Source: Chersky-840 sp035532735
GTDB taxonomy: Bacteria > Actinomycetota > Acidimicrobiia > Acidimicrobiales > UBA8190
Direction: 5' to 3'
Assembly: GCA_035532735.1 (NCBI GenBank)
Contig: DATKQM010000033.1
Coordinates: 1 to 64,000, forward strand
DNA: 64,000 nucleotides
Shown: positions 48,746 to 56,809 of the stretch, in pieces
Position numbering within the stretch: the first letter of the stretch is position 1
Layout: the number at the start of each line of letters is the position of its first letter
The notes under the pieces: model-generated
The model's database searches: none
What the model saw: only the letters and a program-made list of their open reading frames with translations
Told to the model about the DNA's origin: nothing
Made by a program: the position numbers and the translations under genes

Positions 48746-49971
48746 GCAACGCCCCCGGGCTGGCGGTGTCGATCGACGTGAGTGCGGTCCCGGCCCAGCC
48801 CGTCGGAGCGGGCCGGTACACCATCGACCTCGTCACCGCCCTCCTCGCCCGCGATGACGTCGCGCTCACGCTGTGGTCGCGTCGTCGCGACGGGACGCGC
48901 TGGGGGGAGCTGGGCCCGCGCGCCAACGCCTCGACGGTGCGGGCGGGCGCGCCCGAACGTCGGCCCATCCGGCTGGCATGGGAGCAACTTCGACTCCCGG
49001 GGCTGCTCGGGGCCGAGCCGGTCGACGTTCACCACGGGCCGCACTACACGATGCCCGAGCACTCCCGCCTCCCGTGCGTGGTCACGGTCCACGATCTCAC
49101 CTTCCTCGACCATCCCGAGTGGCACGAGCGGAGCAAGGTGATCGTGTTCCGCCGGGCCATCCGCGTGGCGGCGCGTCGCGCCGATGCCATCGTCTGTGTC
49201 AGTCATCGCACCGCGCAGCGCCTGGGTGAGCTGTGCGCGCCCACGGGCCGGGTGTTCGTCGTTCCTCATGGCGTGGATCACGATCGCTTCTCACCGAAGC
49301 CGGCGATCTCGAGCGCCTCGAGGGGACACGACAGCCCTGACCACCACGACACGGTGCCCGACGACGAGCAGTTGCGCCGACTGGGCGTACGGGCCCCCTA
49401 TGTCCTGTTCGTGGGAACGCTCGAGCCCCGCAAGGCGGTTCCCGACCTCGTGGCCGCCTTCGACCGCGTTGCGCACAAGGACCCCGATCTGTCGCTGGTC
49501 CTCGCCGGCCGGCCCGGGTGGGGTACCGAGGCGGTGCGCAGGGCCGTCGACCACGCCCGTTTCGCCCACCGGATCATCCGGACCGGATATGTCCCTGACG
49601 ACGCCGTGCCGGCGTTGCTGCGCAGCGCTGCGGTCGCCGCCTATCCCTCACTCGAAGAAGGTTTCGGCCTGCCCGCCCTCGAGGCTCTGGCCTGTGGCAC
49701 GCCGCTGGTCACCACGGCGGGGACCGCCATGGCGGAGGTCTCCGCCGGTGCGGCGGTCCTGGTGGCGCCAGGGTCGGTGTCCGAGCTCACCGACGGCCTC
49801 GCCGAAGCCCTCGAGGCCGGCGCCGCGGTGCAGCGACGTCGACGTCTGGGGGTGGAGGTGGCGGCCGGCCACACTTGGGCCCGCAGCGCCGAGGAGCACG
49901 TGTCTGCCTACCGGTGGGCGGCGCGACGAACCGGCCCGTCGTCCCCGGGGCCAGGCGCCGGTCCCCGGTAA
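48742..49971 (+). CDS. GT4 glycosyltransferase, copy 3
   Basis: A 409-residue GT-B enzyme. It starts LAVSIDVSAVPAQPVGAGRY, as in mannosyltransferases of actinobacterial clusters, and has VDVHHGPHYTMPE, TVHDLTFLDHPEWHERSK and YVLFVGTLEPRKAVPDLVAA. The donor motif is YPSLEEGFGLPALEALACG. An Asp/His-rich insertion of about 25 residues (SRGHDSPDHHDTVPDDE) between the halves is not found in the other copies. ATG 48742 overlaps the previous stop. The stop codon forms part of the next gene's -10 box. Confidence 0.86.
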   Translation: MSNAPGLAVSIDVSAVPAQPVGAGRYTIDLVTALLARDDVALTLWSRRRDGTRWGELGPRANASTVRAGAPERRPIRLAWEQLRLPGLLGAEPVDVHHGPHYTMPEHSRLPCVVTVHDLTFLDHPEWHERSKVIVFRRAIRVAARRADAIVCVSHRTAQRLGELCAPTGRVFVVPHGVDHDRFSPKPAISSASRGHDSPDHHDTVPDDEQLRRLGVRAPYVLFVGTLEPRKAVPDLVAAFDRVAHKDPDLSLVLAGRPGWGTEAVRRAVDHARFAHRIIRTGYVPDDAVPALLRSAAVAAYPSLEEGFGLPALEALACGTPLVTTAGTAMAEVSAGAAVLVAPGSVSELTDGLAEALEAGAAVQRRRRLGVEVAAGHTWARSAEEHVSAYRWAARRTGPSSPGPGAGPR

Positions 49972-49974
49972 GGT
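49969..49974 (+). promoter_or_regulatory. -10 box TAAGGT, leaderless promoter overlapping a stop codon
   Basis: TAAGGT, then TCGGCGC (7 nt) and GTG 49982. The first three bases are the TAA stop of the upstream GT4 gene. Confidence 0.45.
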
Positions 49975-49981
49975 TCGGCGC

Positions 49982-50878
49982 GTGCGTGCCCTGGTGACCG
50001 GAGCAAAAGGCTTCGTCGGCTCTTGGTTGACCAGGCATCTCGCCGAGAGCGGGGACGAGGTGGTGGGGATCGACCACGAGGTCGACATCACCGACGCCGA
50101 CGCTCTGCGCGTGGCCATGGTCGAGGCCGTCCCCGATGTCGTCTACCACCTGGCTGCGCTCTCCAACGTGGGTCGGTCCTGGACCGACGCCTCGGAGGTG
50201 CTCCGGGTCAACGCCATCGGGACCCTGTTCGTGCTCGATGCGGCTCGATCGTGCCCGCATCCTCCCCGAGTGCTCATCACGAGCTCCGCCGAGGTCTACG
50301 GCGCCGTTCCCCCGGACCTCTTGCCCGTGACCGAGGACGCCCCGCTCGCCCCGGTCACGCCGTACGCGGCCTCCAAGGTGGCTGCGGAGTACCTCGGGGT
50401 CCAGGCCCATCTCGCCTACGGCATGCAGGTCCTGCGGATGCGCCCCTTCAACCACGTGGGGCCGGGCCAGACCTCGGCGTTCGTGGTTTCCGCCCTGGCC
50501 CAGCGGATCGTCGAGGCGCGCCGGAGCGGCGCCGACAGCATCGTGGTGGGGAATCTGACGGCCCGGCGTGATCTCACCGACGTGCGCGACGTGGTCCGGG
50601 CCTACCGACTCCTCGCCGAGCGAGGTGTGGCGGGAGAGGTCTACAACGTCTGCAGCGGACGGGACATCGCCATCGCGGACGTGGCGTTGCAACTCCAAAG
50701 CCTGGCGGGGGTGGAGCTGGAGTTCAAGCTCGACCCGGCTCTCTCCCGGCCCGTCGACGTCCCCGTGGTGCGGGGGGACTTCACCAAGCTGCGCGAAGCG
50801 ACGGGCTGGGAACCGCGCCTCAGCCTCGATCAGACCCTGCTCGACGTGCTCGAGCAGTGGAGCGATCGCGCCGCCTAG
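49982..50878 (+). CDS. GDP-6-deoxy-4-keto-hexose reductase-like SDR (Rmd type)
   Basis: An extended SDR of 298 residues. RALVTGAKGFVGSWLTRHLA binds NAD(P). HLAALSNVGRSWTDASEVL, SSAEVYGAVPPDLLPVTED and PYAASKVAAEYLG give the catalytic Ser/Tyr/Lys. MRPFNHVGPGQTSAFVVSAL is a hallmark of GDP-4-keto-6-deoxy-D-mannose reductases, which make GDP-rhamnose. A matching GDP-mannose 4,6-dehydratase is not in the window, although a mannose-1-phosphate guanylyltransferase-like gene is. The leaderless start lies in the wake of the GT4 run. Confidence 0.82.
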   Translation: MRALVTGAKGFVGSWLTRHLAESGDEVVGIDHEVDITDADALRVAMVEAVPDVVYHLAALSNVGRSWTDASEVLRVNAIGTLFVLDAARSCPHPPRVLITSSAEVYGAVPPDLLPVTEDAPLAPVTPYAASKVAAEYLGVQAHLAYGMQVLRMRPFNHVGPGQTSAFVVSALAQRIVEARRSGADSIVVGNLTARRDLTDVRDVVRAYRLLAERGVAGEVYNVCSGRDIAIADVALQLQSLAGVELEFKLDPALSRPVDVPVVRGDFTKLREATGWEPRLSLDQTLLDVLEQWSDRAA

Positions 50879-50926
50879 GCCACGTCTCGTCGAGTAGCGG
50901 CCCGGTCGCCTCGAACGCCACACGCG

Positions 50927-50961
50927 CAACGGCCGCCCCGCATGACGCGAGGCGGCCGTTG
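50927..50961. terminator. Strong bidirectional terminator
   Basis: CAACGGCCGCC (50927-50937) and GGCGGCCGTTG (50951-50961) form a perfect 11-bp stem with a 13-nt loop, between the convergent reductase gene and the small helical-protein gene. It is the clearest inverted repeat in the window. Confidence 0.75.
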
Positions 50962-50986
50962 ACGGTCGATCTGTGGTGGGTGGGCC

Positions 50987-51349
50987 TCAGGCGGCCTGGA
51001 GGATCAGCTTGCGCAGCTGCTGACGAACCTCGCGGGCCTGGGCGTGGGCTTGCTTGGCCAGGTCGCGGGCGGGGACGGGGAGGCGCTCCTCCATTGGGGC
51101 CAGCGTGGCCTCGATGCGGCCGATGACCTGCTCGACGGCCTCGTCGACGTCCTTGACCCGCTTGGTGACCTCGCCACGCACGTCGCCGAGGTGACCTTGG
51201 ACCGCACTGCGATCGGTGAGGCGCTTCTGGAGCTCCTGGCGCCGGACCTGCGCGCGCTGGAACCCGAGTACGCCCAGTCCGACCACCACGTAGGCGGCGT
51301 CACGTGCGGTCTTGGTGATCTCGTCTGTGACATCTTTGAATTCGGGCAT
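50987..51349 (-). CDS. Small helical membrane-associated protein, unknown function
   Basis: A 120-residue protein. It starts PEFKDVTDEITKTARDAAYV and continues with a short hydrophobic segment (AAYVVVGLGVLGFQRAQV, about residues 17-34). A long charged amphipathic coiled-coil region follows (VRGEVTKRVKDVDEAVEQVI onward). Such helix bundles recur in actinobacteria without a role; a phasin-like or membrane-adapter role is only a guess. ATG 51349 has AAGGA at 9 nt and an excellent upstream promoter, so it is likely well expressed. Confidence 0.6.
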   Translation of the reverse strand: MPEFKDVTDEITKTARDAAYVVVGLGVLGFQRAQVRRQELQKRLTDRSAVQGHLGDVRGEVTKRVKDVDEAVEQVIGRIEATLAPMEERLPVPARDLAKQAHAQAREVRQQLRKLILQAA

Positions 51350-51401
51350 CTGATGGGTCCTTCCTATTGAAAGCGGGGGTGTGAGGGGCTTCGTGCTAGC
51401 T

Positions 51402-51430
51402 ATTGTACAGGGCTCTGCTAACAGTTGCAA
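51402..51430 (-). promoter_or_regulatory. Strong-looking promoter with leader and RBS
   Basis: On the minus strand TTGCAA (51430-51425), exactly 17 nt, then TACAAT (51407-51402). Transcription from it gives a leader of about 45 nt with an AAGGA site, so this gene, unlike many here, is not leaderless. Confidence 0.65.
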
Positions 51431-51528
51431 GCACTGCTTCCGCCTCCCCGTTTGCACCGGCGACCGGGTCGAACGGGCCGGGATCGCCTGGGGGCCGAAG
51501 GGGAGTGACGGGTAGCCTCTGGGCCCTG

Positions 51529-54500
51529 ATGGAGACCCATATCGCTCCGCCGGTCGTGGCTGTGATCGTCACCTGGAACCCTGGCGAGTGGTTCGAGGAG
51601 ACGCTGCAGGCGTTCGCCTCGCAGGACTACCCGGAACTGTCGGTCCTCGTCCTGGACGCGGCGAGCACCGTCGATCCCACGCCGCGAGTTGCGAATGTGC
51701 TTCCTGGGGCTTTTGTTCGCCTGATGCCGACGAACAAGGGTTTCGGGGCCACGGCCAACGAAGTGTTGACGATGGTGGAGGGCGCGTCGTTGCTGTTGTT
51801 CTGTCACGACGATGTTGCCCCCGACCCCGACGCCATCCACATCTTGGTCGAGGAGTCGTTTCGCTCCAATGCCGGCGTGGTGGCGCCGAAGCTCGTCAGT
51901 TGGGACGACCCGACCCGGTTGCTCCACGTCGGGATGGCGGTGGACAAAGGTGGCGCCGTCGTCGACCGGATGGAGCCCGGCGAGATCGACCACGGCCAGC
52001 ACGACGCGGTGCGAGACGTCTTTCTCGCGCCCGGTGGATGCACGCTCGTGCGCTTCGACCTGTTCGCGGAGCTGGGCGGGTTCGATCCCGAGATCTTCGT
52101 CATGGGAGAGGACCTCGACCTGTGCTGGCGTGCCCAGATCTTCGGAGCCAGGGTGGTCGTGGCTCCGGGGGCGCGCGTCCGACACCGCGAGATGTTGGCG
52201 AGCGGGCAGCGCAGCCTTCCCGGGCAACTCCCATCCGAGGCCCCCGGGGCCTCGGATGCTGTCTCCTTCCTCCTCGACACATGGACCGGTGCCGACGGTC
52301 CGGACCCAGAGCACGGGGTTCCCAACAATCACGGTGTCACCGACCAACACCTCGTGACCGAGGAAGACGGGGTCCCCGAAGCACACGGGGTCCCCGAGGT
52401 CCTGGTCACAGGGCCCCCCGGTGCTGCGACACGTGCCGGGGAGTGGCGCCGACGACGCCGTGGGGGTCAGGGCGCCCACGGGCGCCAGCCCCGGGTGACG
52501 CTGCAGGCGTTGCAGCGTCGCCACGAGTTGCACGCTGCGTTGAAGGCGTACGGGCCCTTCCATCTGGCCCGGGTGCTCCCGCAGATCGCGCTGCTCGCCT
52601 TGGCCGAATTCGTGGTGGCGGTCGTGGCGCGCCATCGCGATCGCGCCACTGTGGTCGCCGAGGCGTGGCAATGGAACTTCGCCCACCGTCGGACCTTGCG
52701 CGCGGGGCGCGCCGCAGTGCGGGCTCATCGACGCCTCGACGACACCACCGTGCGGCGGCTGCAGCTCCATGGAAGTGCCCGGCTCAATGCCTATGTCCGG
52801 CGGGCCGTCACCCACGGCCTGCAGGCGGCCAACCTCGGTGGTGCTCACCGCGAGGTCCAGGAGTCATCCTCCGAGCCGTTCCCCGACGAGGCGCCGGTGG
52901 CCGATGCGAGCCGGACCACGACCACCGAGGTGACCGCGGGAGCAGCCCAGGGACCGGCCACCTCCACACGGTGGTTGGTGTGGTTGGCGGCCGGCCTCGT
53001 CGTCGTGTTCGGGAGCCGCCAACTGTTCGGATCGGGTTTCCCCGTCGTCGGTCAGCTGCTGTCCATGCCGTCGTGGAGCACGCTCATGCACCGCTTCGTC
53101 TCGGGCTGGCAACCCAGCGGGGTGGGGACGACCGACCCGACGACGCCGGCCACCGGGATTCTCGGGCTCGCCGGCATGCTGCTATTCGGGGGCATGGGAT
53201 TGCTGGAGAAGATCGTGGTGCTCGGGTGCATCCCGGTGGGCGCCATGGGGATGGCCCGACTGACCCGACCGCTCGGGACGGCGTGGGCCCGGGTGGTCTC
53301 CACGGTCGTCTATCTCGGCCTCCCGGTGCCCTACGACGCGTTGGCGACGGGACACTGGGACGGGCTGGTCCTGTATGCGGCGTGCCCGTGGATCGTCCAT
53401 CTTCTGGGCCAGGCATCGCGCGTCGATCCCTTCGCAGAAGCGATGCCCGACGACGACGCCGGCGGCGGCGAGCCCTCCGATCTCGGTGCCACGGCGTCGG
53501 TCTCTTCCGCCTCGGGCCACGGGCGACCGGCCCAAATACCGGTGATCACTCGGGCCATCCACCGCGCCGCCGCCTTGCGCTCGGCCCGGGCATGGCGCCA
53601 CTCCCCGGCGGGATCGATTCTCGCCCTCGGACTCCTTGACGCCTTCGTGACGTCGCTGGCTCCCTCGGCCGCGGTCGTGACCCTCGTGGTGGCATTGGGC
53701 CTTGCGCTCGGACACGTCGTGTCGCAAGGCGCGGCCGGATTGCGCCCCGCCGGGCGCGTGGCCGGAACCGCAGCAGGAGCCACTGTTGTCGCCGTGCTGT
53801 TGTTGGCGCCGTGGTCTTTCGCCATCTTGGGCGGCCCGGCCCGTTGGCAGACGTTGGCCGGAGTGCCCGTGGCCTCGTCCTCGGGTGCGGGGTGGGGCGA
53901 GTTGTTGCGCCTGGCGGTCGGACCCATCGGCGACGCCGCTCTCGGATGGGCCGTCTTGGCCGCCGCCGCGTTGCCGTTGCTCATCGGTGCCCGCACCCGG
54001 CTGGCCTGGGCCGGCCGGGCATGGTCCATCGCCGTGGTGGCGTGGGCCGTGGCCTGGTTGGCGGGACGAGGTGGTCTCGGTCCGGTGTCGATCGCGCCGC
54101 AGGTGCTGCTCGTGCCGGCCGGGGTCGGCATGGCGCTCTCCATCGGCCTGGGCGTGGCGGCATTCCAGCTCGATCTCCCCGGATACCGGTTCGGTTGGCG
54201 CCAGGCGGCTGCGGTGACCGCGGCCGCCGCCGCGGTGGTAGGGATGCTGCCGGTGCTCGTCGGCGCTCTGGGGGGACGATGGGACCTGGTCCCGTCGGGC
54301 TACGCCGAAGCGACGACGTGGATGTCGGCCACCAAGGCCCAAGGCAATTTCCGAGTGTTGTGGCTCGGTGACCCCCGGGTGTTGCCGGGCAACGGATGGG
54401 AGCTGACCCCGGGGCTCGCCTACAGCGTGAGCGAGAACGGGCTGCCCGACATCACCGGCCTGTGGCCCGGCGCCTCGCCGGGGAAGGCCGCCGCCATCGG

Positions 54501-55311
54501 CCACGGCATCCGGCTCGCCCGCAGCCATGCCACTGTCCGACTGGGTCGGCTGCTCGCTCCTTACGCGGTGCGCTACGTCGTCGTGGTCGACAGCCTGGCG
54601 CCATCGATCCCTGGCCTCCAGACCCCGATCTCGCATCCCGCCCCGGGTGACCTGCTCGGCGCCCTCTCCTCGCAGATCGACCTGCGCCAGATCATTTCCC
54701 AGGGTGGTTTCGACGTATTTCTCGACCCGAGCGCGTTGCCTCTGCGGGCGATCCGCAGCGCGGCCGGCGGACCGCTGTCGGCCGCGTCGGCGGTCACCGG
54801 GGTCGATCCCCGGCTGACGGGTTGGCGTCCCGCACTGTTCGGCGCAACGGGAGCCACCAGAGTCACGGGTCAGGTGCGAGCGGGAACTGTCCTCGACGCG
54901 GTGGCGCCCGCCACGGCTTGGAAGCTGAACACTCCGAATGGCGCTGCCGTGCCCGCCACGACCGCCTTTGGGTACGCGGCGACCTTCCACGTGCCGCGAC
55001 CGGAGAAGGTCACCGTTGCCTTCGTCGGATCGTGGGCCCACGGCCTCGAGATCGGCATCGAGACCGCTGCCTGGATCGCCGTGGCGGCAGCTCTGGCGGG
55101 CCGGCGTTGGTGGCTCGACTGGTGGTGGGACCCCATAGGAGGGAGAGGAGCGAGACGACGGCGTCAGGGACGAGTCCGACAGGACTCCGTCGACTCCGAT
55201 ACGACCGCATCACTCCTCGAGCCGAGTCCGGAGTCGTCGGGCCCAGAGTTGTCGGGCTCAGAGCTGTCGGGCTCTGAGCTGTCGGGGCCGATCAGCGAGG
55301 TGGTGACGTGA
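51529..55311 (+). CDS. Giant GT2 glycosyltransferase fused to a multi-pass membrane module
   Basis: A 1260-residue protein. The N-terminal GT2 domain has VAVIVTWNPGEWFEETL, FCHDDVAPDPDAIHIL and MGEDLDLCWRAQIFGA (about 193-208). A polar, repetitive linker follows (about 250-330, with HGV/GVPE repeats). From about residue 480 to 890 many hydrophobic segments appear, then an exported domain with LWLGDPRVLPGNGWE. A last membrane helix near 1180 precedes a polar tail of SGSEL repeats. It likely transfers sugars across or at the membrane in wall polysaccharide assembly. ATG 51529 lies 10 nt after TAGCCT; GTG 51505 is an alternative. It overlaps the next gene by four bases. Confidence 0.78.
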   Translation: METHIAPPVVAVIVTWNPGEWFEETLQAFASQDYPELSVLVLDAASTVDPTPRVANVLPGAFVRLMPTNKGFGATANEVLTMVEGASLLLFCHDDVAPDPDAIHILVEESFRSNAGVVAPKLVSWDDPTRLLHVGMAVDKGGAVVDRMEPGEIDHGQHDAVRDVFLAPGGCTLVRFDLFAELGGFDPEIFVMGEDLDLCWRAQIFGARVVVAPGARVRHREMLASGQRSLPGQLPSEAPGASDAVSFLLDTWTGADGPDPEHGVPNNHGVTDQHLVTEEDGVPEAHGVPEVLVTGPPGAATRAGEWRRRRRGGQGAHGRQPRVTLQALQRRHELHAALKAYGPFHLARVLPQIALLALAEFVVAVVARHRDRATVVAEAWQWNFAHRRTLRAGRAAVRAHRRLDDTTVRRLQLHGSARLNAYVRRAVTHGLQAANLGGAHREVQESSSEPFPDEAPVADASRTTTTEVTAGAAQGPATSTRWLVWLAAGLVVVFGSRQLFGSGFPVVGQLLSMPSWSTLMHRFVSGWQPSGVGTTDPTTPATGILGLAGMLLFGGMGLLEKIVVLGCIPVGAMGMARLTRPLGTAWARVVSTVVYLGLPVPYDALATGHWDGLVLYAACPWIVHLLGQASRVDPFAEAMPDDDAGGGEPSDLGATASVSSASGHGRPAQIPVITRAIHRAAALRSARAWRHSPAGSILALGLLDAFVTSLAPSAAVVTLVVALGLALGHVVSQGAAGLRPAGRVAGTAAGATVVAVLLLAPWSFAILGGPARWQTLAGVPVASSSGAGWGELLRLAVGPIGDAALGWAVLAAAALPLLIGARTRLAWAGRAWSIAVVAWAVAWLAGRGGLGPVSIAPQVLLVPAGVGMALSIGLGVAAFQLDLPGYRFGWRQAAAVTAAAAAVVGMLPVLVGALGGRWDLVPSGYAEATTWMSATKAQGNFRVLWLGDPRVLPGNGWELTPGLAYSVSENGLPDITGLWPGASPGKAAAIGHGIRLARSHATVRLGRLLAPYAVRYVVVVDSLAPSIPGLQTPISHPAPGDLLGALSSQIDLRQIISQGGFDVFLDPSALPLRAIRSAAGGPLSAASAVTGVDPRLTGWRPALFGATGATRVTGQVRAGTVLDAVAPATAWKLNTPNGAAVPATTAFGYAATFHVPRPEKVTVAFVGSWAHGLEIGIETAAWIAVAAALAGRRWWLDWWWDPIGGRGARRRRQGRVRQDSVDSDTTASLLEPSPESSGPELSGSELSGSELSGPISEVVT
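55243..55290 (+). repeat. 15-bp tandem repeats at the end of the giant GT2 gene
   Basis: About three imperfect 15-bp units of the form GAGCTGTCGGGCTCT encode ELSGS repeats in the C-terminal tail. Confidence 0.7.
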
Positions 55312-56768
55312 CCGGTTCGCTGCGGCGCGCTGTCATGATCGTCGTGCTCATTGCCATCTTGATAGTCACGGGGATCTCGGACCGGATCGTGGCCCGTACC
55401 CCTGTGCCCAACGGCGTCGCAGCGACCGCGCTGTCGACATTACGCCTGGCACCGATCGCCGGCACTGAATCTTCGGCGTGGTTCTGCGCGGGCGGGACCG
55501 GCGGACAAGGAGGTGCACCGGCCACCATCGTGCTCACCAATGCCGGACACCATCCCGTGCTCGGCACATTGACGGCGTTGGCCGCGCTCGCCGCGGGTGC
55601 CTCGCAGCCCGCACCGTGGACAGGGGCGCACACGGTGTCGGTGACGGTACCCACCGACGGTCAGGTGACGGTGGGGGCGGACCAGCTCGGGACGACGAGT
55701 TTCGTCGCCGCGGCCGTCGTGCTCGATGGTGGCGGTGTGGGGGTGTCGGAGTCGGTCCAGAGCCCGCTCGGATGGAGCATGGCGCCGTGCGCGCCATCGA
55801 CCGCCACCAATTGGTACTTCGCGCACGGCGCGACGGCACAAGGAGGCGGCCTGGTCCTCTCGCTGTTCAATCCGGCTGCCACCGACGCGGTGGTGAACAT
55901 CTCCCTCGTGTCGTCGAAGGCCGGCTACCTGGCGCCAGCCGCTTATCAGGGCGTCGACATCGCACCGGGGTCACTCGTGACCGAGAACATCGGCGACCAC
56001 GACCCTGACGACGGCGCCGTGGCCACCGAGGTGTCCACCTTGTCTGGTGCCATCGTGGCCACGGAGCTCGAATCCTCTGGCACCGTCGGCAGTGGAGGGA
56101 TCTCCCTCACGCTGGGGAGCCCGGCCACGGCGTCGCAGTGGGTCTTTCCCCAGAGCACCGGCATCCCGGGCGCGACGGTTTCCTTCCACGTCCTGAACCC
56201 GACAACGAGCCCCGCCACCGTGTCAGTTGACATCGGGCTGTCGCAAGGAGCGGGGGCCGAGCCGTTGGCGATGCACATCCCCGCGCAGTCCCTCGTCACG
56301 TTGACGGGGGAGAGCCAGACCCGGATCCCCGTCGGGGTCCCGTATTCGCTCACGTTCTCGAGCACCGGGACAGGGATCGTGGTGAGTCGCACGGTGGTGG
56401 CGCCGGCGGGCTCGCCGGCTTCTGTCCCCGAGATCGGAGACGTGTCGGGCGTGCCGGGCGGAAACAAGTCTTGGCTGCTTCCTGCCGTCGTGGCGCCCGG
56501 GAGCGCGGCGTGGTCACTGGCCGTCGTCGATCTCGGCAGCAGACCCGCCACCATCAAGATCGTGACGCCGACCGGACGCGCCATCCCCGGCCAACGGGCC
56601 CGACGCGTGGAGGCGGGATCGCCCCTCGTGATCGGGCCCAATCCCGGGGCGCCCTTCGGGACGGTTCCCTTCGAAGTCTCTTCAAATCAGCCCGTGGCGG
56701 TCGAGCTCGACGCGCTGCCCGTGGCGGAGCCCGGCATCGTGGTCGTGCCGGCGTTCGCCCCCGCCTGA
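55308..56768 (+). CDS. Exported DUF5719-like protein
   Basis: A 486-residue protein with an N-terminal membrane helix (AVMIVVLIAILIVTGIS, residues 8-24) and an extracellular beta-rich remainder. Repeated blocks such as WYFAHGATAQGGGLVLSLFN and WVFPQSTGIPGATVSFHVLN look like repeats of one beta-sandwich unit. A motif near the start, AWFCAGGTGGQGG, pairs a Cys with one in APCAPST. I associate this architecture, next to a large GT2 gene, with DUF5719 in actinobacteria. The function is unknown; the four-base overlap implies work with that enzyme. Confidence 0.65.
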   Translation: MTGSLRRAVMIVVLIAILIVTGISDRIVARTPVPNGVAATALSTLRLAPIAGTESSAWFCAGGTGGQGGAPATIVLTNAGHHPVLGTLTALAALAAGASQPAPWTGAHTVSVTVPTDGQVTVGADQLGTTSFVAAAVVLDGGGVGVSESVQSPLGWSMAPCAPSTATNWYFAHGATAQGGGLVLSLFNPAATDAVVNISLVSSKAGYLAPAAYQGVDIAPGSLVTENIGDHDPDDGAVATEVSTLSGAIVATELESSGTVGSGGISLTLGSPATASQWVFPQSTGIPGATVSFHVLNPTTSPATVSVDIGLSQGAGAEPLAMHIPAQSLVTLTGESQTRIPVGVPYSLTFSSTGTGIVVSRTVVAPAGSPASVPEIGDVSGVPGGNKSWLLPAVVAPGSAAWSLAVVDLGSRPATIKIVTPTGRAIPGQRARRVEAGSPLVIGPNPGAPFGTVPFEVSSNQPVAVELDALPVAEPGIVVVPAFAPA

Positions 56769-56809
56769 GACCGCAATCCTGTCGACGAAGCGTCGGTCGG
56801 AGCTGTGCC

